DNA of 64,000 bases, taken from positions 62,001 to 126,000 of the forward strand of contig JADYXR010000204.1 in the NCBI GenBank assembly GCA_021772095.1, read 5' to 3'. Position numbers and translations under genes: made by a program. Below the pieces are notes generated by a model. That model did no database searches. It was not told the DNA's origin and was given only the letters and a program-made list of their open reading frames with translations. This DNA comes from Candidatus Obscuribacter sp. (GTDB taxonomy: Bacteria > Cyanobacteriota > Vampirovibrionia > Obscuribacterales > Obscuribacteraceae). Positions 18,786-26,253 of this stretch are shown piece by piece. Within the stretch, counting starts at the first letter, position 1. Each line of letters opens with the position of its first letter.

Positions 18786-20552
18786 CTATTGTAGCGGAAT
18801 TCTGAACCACAGGGCTGTGGCTCCCTTCGGCGTCGGCGATTCTATTCCAATTTCGCCGTCGTGCGCTTCGATGATCGCGCGGCATAGAACAAACCGCAAA
18901 CTCGCTGCTGCACTGGATGTGGTGGAGAAACGCTCAAACATTTGTTGACACTGTTCTTCCTTCAATGGTTCTCCAAAATCTTCCACTTTCACCTCAACCA
19001 TGCCTTTGGGCTGCTGGTTGGCGCCTCTTCGCAGACAGCTCAATGTTATCCTGGCGCTTACAGGCGAACGTTTGATGGCGTGACTGAGAAAAGTTTTTAT
19101 CACGCTGATGATCTTTTCTTCGTCTGCTCGAACGTCAAGATCCTCCGATTCCAATTCAATTTTTAATTGTTTCGATTTGGCGTCTTCATTGTCTCGCGCC
19201 AACATATCCGTTAAAACGCCCTTGATACGGACGATTTCGAGATGCGGAACGTATGAGTTGGAATCGAATTTTTCGGCATCGATCAGATCGTTTATCAACG
19301 ACATTAATGAAACAATCGAGCCCCGCGTCTGCCCGACGATTTCTTTTCCTTCGTCGTTAAATTCTCCAGCGAATCCCTGATCCATCATGTCGAAACTGAC
19401 CAAAAGCGATGCCAACGGGGAGCGCAAATCATGGCTTACCATCGCCACCACCTCGGCTTTCAGCTTTTCTGCTTCCTTCCGGATGCTGGTGTCTTGAACA
19501 GTGGCAAAGAAGCTTTCGTCGCGTTCGTTCCATTGAATCGTCCATTCGCTAAAGATAAACCTCTGTGCTTTGGTTTTGATTCGGCATTCGAACCTGGTCG
19601 ATTCGCCTGACTGTTTGCAGCGCTCGAACGTTTTTGCTACTTGCTGCTTCTCATCAGGATCTACGAAGGATAAAAGCGATTCGCCTCGAATTTCATACTG
19701 ACGAAACTGAAGCAATTTTTCGACGGCAGGAGTAATGTCATGGATGATCAAATCCGGACCAATCGAACACATCAAGACTGCGGTGTTTTCCACCAGCGTT
19801 TTCTCTTGTTGGCGCGCTTCCTCGAGTTCCGCCGATAGATTGTGGATCAGAGCATCCAGGCTTGCCAGTTCTCCGGCCCCTTTAAGTGGAGGCAATAGCT
19901 CTTCCTTTTTAGCGACACGTTCTGTGTTGCGCATCAGGGTATTAAATGCGGTGCCAAATTCTCGGAGGATATACGCAACTGCCAGTAGTGCGAGGATCAC
20001 TGCGCCGATCGTAAATCCAATTACTGTGTCTCGAAGAGCAGCTTCCGATTGGCTGCTCTTCAGCGCTTGCTCCTCTCGCAATTTTGATAGTTCGCGGATC
20101 ACCTCTTCGCCGTAGGTTGTGATTTTCCAGGTCGCAGCCTGAATTTGATCCTGCAGACCGAATCGAAAAACATCATCAGCACTGTTAATGTTGCATCGTT
20201 CACTGGCTCCGATCAGCGCTTCTACAGCTTCTACAAATGCGTCGATGTTGGCGGTCTTCGGGGCGGTTTTCTTGTGCAATAAACGTCTGAATTCACGATG
20301 ATGTTGTTTCAAAAGAGAGTAACGGGCGTAGAGCGGATCGTCTTTTGGACGGAACAGCATGACGTGTCCGCAGGCGACGGTGTCGTTTACAAGAACATTG
20401 ACCGCTACCAGAGTTTCCATCGTCATTGTTTCTGCGACACGCTCTTTCTTGATCTCGTCAAACGAACCGAGCAGATTGAAAAGGAAATAAACTTCGATTG
20501 CCAGTGGAATGGCAACGACTAAAGCAATTTTGGTTTTCAATCCGGGCTTCAT
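18786..20552 (-). CDS. Histidine kinase paralogue B: His present, ATP-binding site lost
   Basis: This 588-residue protein has an N-terminal membrane helix, an extracytoplasmic domain of about 150 residues with a conserved Cys-Gly (VACG) near its start, and a second helix near 175-195. HAMP-like and PAS segments follow, then a dimerisation domain with an intact phospho-acceptor, His374 (VSHDLRSPL). The ATPase domain aligns end to end with the neighbour but has lost its nucleotide site. The N box is FLSHAIKRSP (His491 for Asn). G1 is EDFGEP instead of DxGxG. The G2 region is SSAAASLRF instead of GxGLGL. It should accept but not donate phosphate. The ATG overlaps the stop of paralogue A by 4 bp, so translation is coupled. 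Confidence 0.85.
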   Translation of the reverse strand: MKPGLKTKIALVVAIPLAIEVYFLFNLLGSFDEIKKERVAETMTMETLVAVNVLVNDTVACGHVMLFRPKDDPLYARYSLLKQHHREFRRLLHKKTAPKTANIDAFVEAVEALIGASERCNINSADDVFRFGLQDQIQAATWKITTYGEEVIRELSKLREEQALKSSQSEAALRDTVIGFTIGAVILALLAVAYILREFGTAFNTLMRNTERVAKKEELLPPLKGAGELASLDALIHNLSAELEEARQQEKTLVENTAVLMCSIGPDLIIHDITPAVEKLLQFRQYEIRGESLLSFVDPDEKQQVAKTFERCKQSGESTRFECRIKTKAQRFIFSEWTIQWNERDESFFATVQDTSIRKEAEKLKAEVVAMVSHDLRSPLASLLVSFDMMDQGFAGEFNDEGKEIVGQTRGSIVSLMSLINDLIDAEKFDSNSYVPHLEIVRIKGVLTDMLARDNEDAKSKQLKIELESEDLDVRADEEKIISVIKTFLSHAIKRSPVSARITLSCLRRGANQQPKGMVEVKVEDFGEPLKEEQCQQMFERFSTTSSAAASLRFVLCRAIIEAHDGEIGIESPTPKGATALWFRIPLQ

Positions 20553-22432
20553 TTGTTTGCATCCTCATTTTTTGATGAGGGAATGCGAAACCAAAATGTG
20601 GAGCCTTGTTCGTAAACACTGTCGACACCGATTGTGCCGCCGTGCGCTTCCACAATAGCGCGGCAAATTGCCAGCCCCAAGCCGCTTCCGGACTTTTCTT
20701 CTTTAGTGTCCAAACCGGCCTGCTTGAATTTCTCGAAGACCACTCCAAGTTTTTCTTGAGGAATTCCCGGACCCTGATCTTTTACTGCAAAATAAAGCGT
20801 GGTATTGCCGGAGGTGCCTCCAAGATTCGAATTCCCTTCCGAAGGCTTTTGACCTTGTTCTCGAATGCACGATAATTCGATTGCCGATCCATCCGGCGAA
20901 AACTTGATAGCATTTCCAAGAAGATTGACGATCACCCTGATAATCCTGTCTGCATCAGCCTCGAGGGCGATGTCGTTTCCGGACACAGCATCCTTGGCCT
21001 CTACGCTGATCGTCAATTTCTTCTTGTCTGCTCCAGCCTTCACCATGTCCAGTGAACGATGAAGCAAATCCGCGGCAGTGGTTTTCGAATAGCTCAGCGT
21101 CAATGAATCGGATTCAAATCGTTCCATATCAACCAGATCACCGACGAGCGACATCAGTGCTTTGACTGACAATGTCGAATTCTTGGCGAGACGTAATCCG
21201 CGTTCCGTAAACTGCCCAAACGCGCCACTGGACAACGTCTCCAGGTTGTGGAGAATGAACTCCAGTGGTGATCGCAAATCACTACTGATGATCTCCATGA
21301 CCTCAGCTTTTTGACGTTCAAATTTTTTCCGCTCCGAGATATCCTGAAAAGTCAAAAAGTATTGTCGATTGGATTTCGACCATTCGGCAGTTACTTCCGT
21401 GATGATTGAACCTGTTGTCCTTCGTTTCAAGCGAGCCTCAAAAGTCACCGTACCCGGTACTGCTATGCAACCTTCCAGATTCTCAACAACCTTGTCTCTG
21501 TCTTCGTTCTGCACGAATGACGACAAAATCCCCCCGGTCATCTCTGAAGGTGTAAAACCGAGCAGTGCCTCAACCACGTGATTGATTTCGATGATACGCA
21601 GGGTTTCTTCGCACGAACAAATAATCACACTGGTGTTATCGAGTAAGGCGCGTTCCTTTTCTCGAAGCTTGTTTAAATCATCGGAAAGTGAGTGAATTAG
21701 CTTATCGAGGCGCGCTAATTCATCGTGACCGCGCATCGGTGGCAGTAGTTCTCGACCGAGTGCAATATTGGTCGTGTTGTTCATCAGTACGCGCATGCCG
21801 AGCCAGAGACGCATGAAAAGGTAGAGCGCCAATAAAACTGCCACGGCAACTGCCGTCATTGTGCCTACATGAATAATCTCCTCCATGCGGGCTTCATGAG
21901 CATTCATGCGCACAGTGATGCGCTTGCGGCGCTGCAGTTGTTCCTTCATCGCCAGAGCTCCGGTGCTTGCGATCTCGGCTGAGAGCGGCGAGAGTGCTTT
22001 GCCCAGAACTCCGGAATAATCTCTTTTCAGTTCTTTATTGAAGTCTACTTCTTCGCCCCAGGAGTCTGAAACCGTAATCAACTTGTCGACAGCGGCGATT
22101 AAATCACCGGTCCGTTTTGATTTGATTTTCTCTTCTAGGACGTAACGCTTCAGTGCTTTCTGGTCCTCCTTCATCCGCTCCCAGACCATGTCTATAGAGA
22201 GCAGCTGGTCTGTTGAAGGGGCCTTGAAAATGAGAAAGTTGCCGCATTGAGCTACACCGTTGAGCACCAGGTTGATCGACTGCAACGTGTGGATTGTGGT
22301 GCTCTCGACTTTGCGATCCTGGTCGATTTCGGCGAGCGTCATCAAGAGTGCCGCCAATAGCCCCAGTTCGATCAACAGCGGAAGCAATACAACAAGTGCG
22401 ATTTGGTGCGTCAGTCTTAACGAGAATGGCAA
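20549..22432 (-). CDS. Histidine kinase paralogue A: ATP site intact, phospho-acceptor His replaced by Ser
   Basis: This 627-residue protein has the same architecture as paralogue B: helix, extracytoplasmic domain with VAQCG, helix near 190-210, HAMP-like and PAS segments, dimerisation and ATPase domains. All nucleotide boxes are canonical: LLGNAIKFSP with Asn507, KDQGPGIP, and GSGLGLAI. The H box reads EIISSDLRSPL, with Ser384 where His is required; the codon is AGT, two changes from CAC/CAT. It could bind and hydrolyse ATP but cannot autophosphorylate on His. The start is a TTG 46 bp after the DUF2252 gene. Phosphorylation of paralogue B in trans is the obvious hypothesis. Confidence 0.85.
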   Translation of the reverse strand: MPFSLRLTHQIALVVLLPLLIELGLLAALLMTLAEIDQDRKVESTTIHTLQSINLVLNGVAQCGNFLIFKAPSTDQLLSIDMVWERMKEDQKALKRYVLEEKIKSKRTGDLIAAVDKLITVSDSWGEEVDFNKELKRDYSGVLGKALSPLSAEIASTGALAMKEQLQRRKRITVRMNAHEARMEEIIHVGTMTAVAVAVLLALYLFMRLWLGMRVLMNNTTNIALGRELLPPMRGHDELARLDKLIHSLSDDLNKLREKERALLDNTSVIICSCEETLRIIEINHVVEALLGFTPSEMTGGILSSFVQNEDRDKVVENLEGCIAVPGTVTFEARLKRRTTGSIITEVTAEWSKSNRQYFLTFQDISERKKFERQKAEVMEIISSDLRSPLEFILHNLETLSSGAFGQFTERGLRLAKNSTLSVKALMSLVGDLVDMERFESDSLTLSYSKTTAADLLHRSLDMVKAGADKKKLTISVEAKDAVSGNDIALEADADRIIRVIVNLLGNAIKFSPDGSAIELSCIREQGQKPSEGNSNLGGTSGNTTLYFAVKDQGPGIPQEKLGVVFEKFKQAGLDTKEEKSGSGLGLAICRAIVEAHGGTIGVDSVYEQGSTFWFRIPSSKNEDANK

Positions 22433-22478
22433 CGTGTTTTTCTACCCACGGTTAGTGGTATCACGGGCGGTGAACCGG

Positions 22479-23882
22479 CTATTCCTGGAGAACCTTAATT
22501 CGCTCGGTTTGGGCTGCGTTCACCAGAATTGCGTGATCGCGTTCAACCTGGTCGGCATACGCAAGTGAGAAATCTGCGACTGCTTCATCAAACTCTTCGT
22601 TGTTTCCAAGGTATCCTGAAATCACCGCTGAGTCGCCGGATCGCGCGTGCGCACGGGCCAGCACGGCTCCCATCAGAAGCGCCATCTCCGTCATCATTTT
22701 GCCGTCCCAGGTTTCTGGTTCGAGCTTGATTTTGGTGTCACGCAATTGTCTGATGTAGAAATGTTTATCGTTGTCCCCGAACTCTGTCCAGCCCAGGAAG
22801 ATGTCGCTTGCCGACTGAATAATGCGTTGGCCTTCGACAACTCGCTGACCGCGATTTGTGAATGTGCTGCCGCCTGCATAAGGTTCTAAAACAGAAAGTC
22901 GAGCCTCTTTCATTTGCAGGAAGAGCGGCTCGTCATCAGGTGCGAGCATAAGCAAAACTAAGCAAGTTGTGCCCACGCTGCCGATGCCGACGACCTTGAT
23001 CGCGCAATCTACAAATCTGTAGCGGCTGAACAATCTTCGTTTATCTTCCTGAAGAGTCGCTTTGTATCCTTCAAGAGCTTGTTCCACAGAGGCTTTGAAG
23101 CTTGTGCCCGCTTTATCCTCGATGTGATAGATCGTTGGAGGGCTGTCTTTGATCGTGTAATCCTGTCTGCCCGCGTGTCGCTCGACCAGTTTTGGGAAAT
23201 AATATTCGCTGTTTCTTCTTTGTGCCTGGCGCAGTGCAGCTTCGCGCCGATTTTTAATATCCGGGCTCGTGGTGCTGGCAATCACATGTTGCCAATCGAT
23301 GCGGTCGTACCAGATGTCGAGAATACTCATGCGCGCGTACTCCGCCATTTTTTCGCGATAGGCGCGGCTAACGGCTCGCGCGGCGGCGGCCTGGAATTTT
23401 GGTTTCAGAGCACTGCTTCGGCAAGCCAAAACGAAACTGACGGTCAAGCGTTTAATATCCCATTCCCAGGGTGCGGGCAAGGTTTCGTCAAAATCATTGA
23501 TATCAAACGAGACATTGCGCTCGGGGGTGGCGAAGGCGCCGAAATTTAGTAGATGGCAATCTCCGCAAGCCTGCACCTGCACGTTGGTCGATGGCGTGTG
23601 CGCCAGATCGGACGCCATCAAGGCGGCCGCACCGCGGAAAAACGTGAATGGCGAAACCATCATTCGACCCCAGCGGATTGGCGTCAGTTCCGTAATCCGT
23701 CCCTGGTTCGATTCTTCCAGGAGGGTTAGCGGGTCGGGACGACTGGCCGGAACAATCCAGCCGGCGTGGCTGGCTCTCGTGATCGAAGCCCTCAGAGTTT
23801 TACCGCGATCTTTGCGGTTGTCGCGCGGCGTTATCGTCGCGTCGTGCAAAAGTGCGGACTGCTTCTTCGTTGAGTCGTCCAT
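22479..23882 (-). CDS. DUF2252-family protein with kinase-like motifs
   Basis: This protein of about 467 residues is typical of DUF2252 in length and sequence. ACGDCHLLNFG followed by FDINDFDET has the order of the GDxHxxN catalytic loop and metal-binding Asp of aminoglycoside-phosphotransferase-like kinases. The resemblance is seen here; activity is not known to me. The start at 23882 is preferred over 23939 because GGAGG lies 11 nt upstream. It is the first gene of the five-gene operon with the histidine kinase pair. Confidence 0.8.
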   Translation of the reverse strand: MDDSTKKQSALLHDATITPRDNRKDRGKTLRASITRASHAGWIVPASRPDPLTLLEESNQGRITELTPIRWGRMMVSPFTFFRGAAALMASDLAHTPSTNVQVQACGDCHLLNFGAFATPERNVSFDINDFDETLPAPWEWDIKRLTVSFVLACRSSALKPKFQAAAARAVSRAYREKMAEYARMSILDIWYDRIDWQHVIASTTSPDIKNRREAALRQAQRRNSEYYFPKLVERHAGRQDYTIKDSPPTIYHIEDKAGTSFKASVEQALEGYKATLQEDKRRLFSRYRFVDCAIKVVGIGSVGTTCLVLLMLAPDDEPLFLQMKEARLSVLEPYAGGSTFTNRGQRVVEGQRIIQSASDIFLGWTEFGDNDKHFYIRQLRDTKIKLEPETWDGKMMTEMALLMGAVLARAHARSGDSAVISGYLGNNEEFDEAVADFSLAYADQVERDHAILVNAAQTERIKVLQE

Positions 23883-24050
23883 GGACAGTGCAACCTCCAG
23901 CTCCTGATACTGTCTTCGGCCGTCCGAACTACCTAACATCAGGTCTCTATATTAGATACCCAGTCCGGCGCCGTTCGATCACTGTTCGATTGTGGTTGTT
24001 AAACCAATCGATTACCGACCGAGCCAAAATCTCAGAAAATATATTATCGC

Positions 24051-24088
24051 AAAAAGGTAGAGCCACCTCGCGGCGGCTCTTTACCTTT
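24051..24088 (-). terminator. Rho-independent terminator after the TadE-like gene
   Basis: On the minus strand, AAAGGTA and GAGCC pair with GGCTC and TACCTTT, with a 2-nt bulge and a loop of about 10 nt, and a run of five T follows. It sits between the TadE-like gene and the DUF2252 operon, and so separates the two transcripts. Confidence 0.6.
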
Positions 24089-24272
24089 AGACTCGTGCTT
24101 CCAGGTTCAGACCAAAAAATCAACGGGGTTCGCAGTTGTGGCCGACGACTCGCTTATCCGCTAATGAATTTTGCCTTCTCCTTTGAGCCCGAGCACCAGG
24201 TCTGTTTGTTTGCTTTTTCGAGTAAACTTTCCGGACGAATTACTGCTCGTATTTCCAATATAATTTTCGAGC

Positions 24273-24316
24273 GTGAAATCAGAGTGAAATCAACGTGAAC
24301 TCTACGTGAAATCGCT
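24273..24316. repeat. 11-bp phased repeat, 4 copies (family GTGAA + 6 nt)
   Basis: Units start at 24273, 24284, 24295 and 24306: GTGAAATCAGA, GTGAAATCAAC, GTGAACTCTAC, GTGAAATCGCT. The array ends exactly at the stop of the TadE-like gene. The same 11-bp family recurs at 25180-25245 beyond that gene's promoter side. Confidence 0.85.
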
Positions 24317-24803
24317 ACGGCAGTTGTGCGTTGTAAGTGGCGATCGGCAGTGTGTAGCGCTTTCGAAACGTCCATGTCGCGTCTTTTCCGTTTGTGCGCT
24401 CGCCGAAAACATTGCCGACAAACGTGAGCGGCACAGGCGTCTTAACTTTGCATTCCGTCGTGACTGTGACACTGGAACTGCCTCCGGTCAGACCAAAACT
24501 TTGATAATTGAAGTCGCCTGCCCCAGTCAATAAAATCGGGTCTGTGACAAAGTTTCCGTCTGCTTTATGTGATTTCAAAGTTGAAGAAGCTGCTGTTTGG
24601 GCCGCTACTGACGACGATTGTTTTGACGCGGCCTTGCAGGCGTCGCGGCAAGCGCGATCGTTGAAGTCGTATCCCAGAAGCAATATGGTGATGTCGACTG
24701 CTAGTAAAGAAATAACCATAATCAGAACTAAACCACAAGCAATTTCGATGGCTGCTATTCCGCTCAACTTGCGTTTCTTCATGGTTCGTTCAGCGATTGC
24801 CAC
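24315..24803 (-). CDS. TadE/TadG-like pilus assembly protein
   Basis: This 162-residue protein has a basic start, then GIAAIEIACG with a Glu at position +5 of a hydrophobic helix, and an extracytoplasmic domain. That is the layout of TadE-like pseudopilins: minor proteins of Flp/Tad pili, cleaved by a prepilin peptidase and inserted in the inner membrane. Cys residues near 49, 53 and 118 may form a disulfide. The start is a GTG with GAGGTG about 7 nt upstream. No other tad gene is nearby, so it is either an orphan or part of a scattered system. Confidence 0.7.
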   Translation of the reverse strand: MAIAERTMKKRKLSGIAAIEIACGLVLIMVISLLAVDITILLLGYDFNDRACRDACKAASKQSSSVAAQTAASSTLKSHKADGNFVTDPILLTGAGDFNYQSFGLTGGSSSVTVTTECKVKTPVPLTFVGNVFGERTNGKDATWTFRKRYTLPIATYNAQLP

Positions 24804-24869
24804 GCTCTACACCTCGAATAATCTTGATTCTTTTGTACTCAAAAAAATAGCCTTTTGACCCGATCTGTC

Positions 24870-24889
24870 TGATACCATATGCGGTATCA
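24870..24889. promoter_or_regulatory. Inverted repeat TGATACC-N6-GGTATCA
   Basis: A perfect 7-bp inverted repeat with 6-nt spacing lies 67 bp upstream of the TadE-like gene start on the minus strand, where an operator would be expected. Confidence 0.5.
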
Positions 24890-24922
24890 TCGCGTTTTGT
24901 TTAAAACTTGGATATTGCAAAA

Positions 24923-24939
24923 CGAACATGACATGTTCG
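24923..24939. promoter_or_regulatory. Perfect 17-bp palindrome CGAACATGACATGTTCG
   Basis: The arms are 8+8 bp around one central base. The CGAAC/GTTCG ends recall the LexA box of Gram-positive bacteria and cyanobacteria (GAAC-N4-GTTC), but the spacing here is 7, so a different dimeric regulator is more likely. It is 120 bp upstream of the TadE-like gene. Confidence 0.55.
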
Positions 24940-24961
24940 CCGTTTAATTGGTTGCGACTTA

Positions 24962-24973
24962 CCTATATATAGG
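24962..24973. promoter_or_regulatory. Perfect 12-bp palindrome CCTATATATAGG
   Basis: This is a self-complementary AT-rich element in the same spacer. It could be an operator or part of a promoter; which one cannot be told. Confidence 0.4.
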
Positions 24974-25157
24974 AATCTGCCAAACTCCTCTTTGTTTTCA
25001 AGCCCATCGGTTTTCTCATATAGATGAGCAATTTGTATGTTCAATTCACTCGAAATAGTGCAGTGCGACTGTGTTGGTCCGCTTGATAAGCGGTTGTTGG
25101 AATTGCGGTCAGTCGGTCGAATATCTCGATTCGATATCGATCTCAGGGTAGGTCGAT

Positions 25158-25175
25158 GTTTCCAATATAGGAAAC
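25158..25175. promoter_or_regulatory. Inverted repeat GTTTCC-N6-GGAAAC
   Basis: A perfect 6-bp inverted repeat with 6-nt spacing lies 4 bp before the 11-bp repeat array. Confidence 0.4.
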
Positions 25176-25179
25176 TTGC

Positions 25180-25245
25180 GTGAAACTAAAGTGAATCCAA
25201 CGTGAAATCTAAGTGAATTGCCTGTGAAACTGACGTGAAAATCAC
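25180..25245. repeat. 11-bp phased repeat, 6 copies (family GTGAA + 6 nt)
   Basis: Units start at 25180, 25191, 25202, 25213, 25224 and 25235. Each begins GTGAA, and the following 6 nt vary (CTAAA, TCCAAC, ATCTAA and so on). The exact 11-bp spacing puts each GTGAA on the same face of the helix. Same family as the 24273-24316 array. Confidence 0.9.
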
Positions 25246-25620
25246 TGTTTTCAGATTTTATCTAACTTACTGCAATGTCTCGTAGGTTCGCACAGCTGGC
25301 ACGGGCTCAGGCTTTCGGGGATTGATATATTGAATTTCTATGTAAAATGCATTCATCAGATCGTCTTGCATTAAGTGTTAGACGAGACTTATGATGTTGG
25401 AATAGAAGTTACACATGGTTCACAAACCAGCCGATCCAATGCTGACGACGCGCAAAGGCGCAACGTAGAAAGCGAGGAAGGCTAGCCCAACCACGCCAGA
25501 GTATTTTCATTGCCCTGAAAACACTGGAAGCGGACTTCAACAAACAGTTATTACATAAGAGTTTCGATGGTAGCACTACCAGCGGTATCATGCCGCGGTT
25601 CCCATCGATTGGAGGTAACA

Positions 25621-25947
25621 ATGACACGCGAAGCTGATTATCTGTCCCTTGGTGAACAATTCGAAGAAAACGGAAAGTACTTCAAGGCAGAACGGCTCTA
25701 CAAGAAAGCTCTTGATCTAAAGCTAAAAACTGTAGATCCAATGAGTTCCGAACTGATTCCATATTTGTACAATCTTGGTATGGTTCAAGCGGCGTTGGAC
25801 AAAACCAGCGAAGCTTATCGTACGCTCGGACGCGTCACCGTGATTCTTCTCAAGGAATTCGGCGAAGACCATGAAGACGTCAAAGAAATTCGCGACGTTC
25901 TCAATATGCTTCACGAAGAAACCCATGAGTTGGTCGCCAACGCTTAG
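25621..25947 (+). CDS. Small TPR protein
   Basis: This 108-residue protein has two to three TPR/kinesin-light-chain-type repeats: YLSLGEQFEENGKYFKAERL, then SELIPYLYNLGMVQAALDKT. The start at 25621 is chosen because GGAGG lies 5 nt upstream, rather than an upstream GTG/ATG. No signal peptide is present, so it is cytoplasmic. Partner unknown. Confidence 0.75.
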   Translation: MTREADYLSLGEQFEENGKYFKAERLYKKALDLKLKTVDPMSSELIPYLYNLGMVQAALDKTSEAYRTLGRVTVILLKEFGEDHEDVKEIRDVLNMLHEETHELVANA

Positions 25948-25966
25948 AGTACTTCAGGATCAGGTC

Positions 25967-25988
25967 GGACGCCCGGGAGCGGGCGTCC
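25967..25988 (+). terminator. Strong GC hairpin after the small TPR gene
   Basis: GGACGCCC and GGGCGTCC form an 8-bp perfect stem with a 6-nt loop, 20 bp after the stop. No U-tract follows, so this may be a 3' stabilising structure or a Rho-dependent end rather than an intrinsic terminator. The rest of the gap to 26253 holds nothing I recognise. Confidence 0.45.
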
Positions 25989-26253
25989 AGCGAATGGACG
26001 AGTCGAGTTCATCTCGTGAGTGAGACCGTGTGCGACGTGAAAGTGGAATCCCTGACTTGACCTTGACCTCGCTCGATTAAGACTTGGCGCGCTCGCTGGC
26101 TCGACGCGACAGTTGAACTCGATAGCAAACTTCCAACTCGGAAGCCGTCTTCAAATACGCAGTTGTTGATCACGGCTGTTCTAGAAACAGTTATGCGAAT
26201 TTGATTTTTTTGACTGCAATTGTTTGAAACTTTGGCTGACTAAACCTTGTTGT

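Larger units (their letters stand above)
24804..25620. other. Non-coding regulatory-looking region of about 800 bp
   Basis: No coding frame of convincing character is present. The region holds four perfect palindromes or inverted repeats and a six-copy 11-bp array, listed separately. It then runs into the leader of the small TPR gene. TTGATA near 25323 and TAAAAT near 25344 could be a promoter for that gene, but the 15-bp spacing is short. Confidence 0.6.

Noticed and set aside
24804-25620. Possible replication origin, because of iteron-like repeats and palindromes
   Set aside because: No cluster of DnaA boxes (TTATCCACA-like) was seen and no dnaA, dnaN or rep gene is nearby; the only near-match in the window is a single TTATCCACC-like site near 29588.
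25409-25627. 72-codon minus-strand frame in the spacer before the small TPR gene
   Set aside because: No ribosome site or recognisable pattern; it overlaps the leader and ribosome site of the plus-strand gene.
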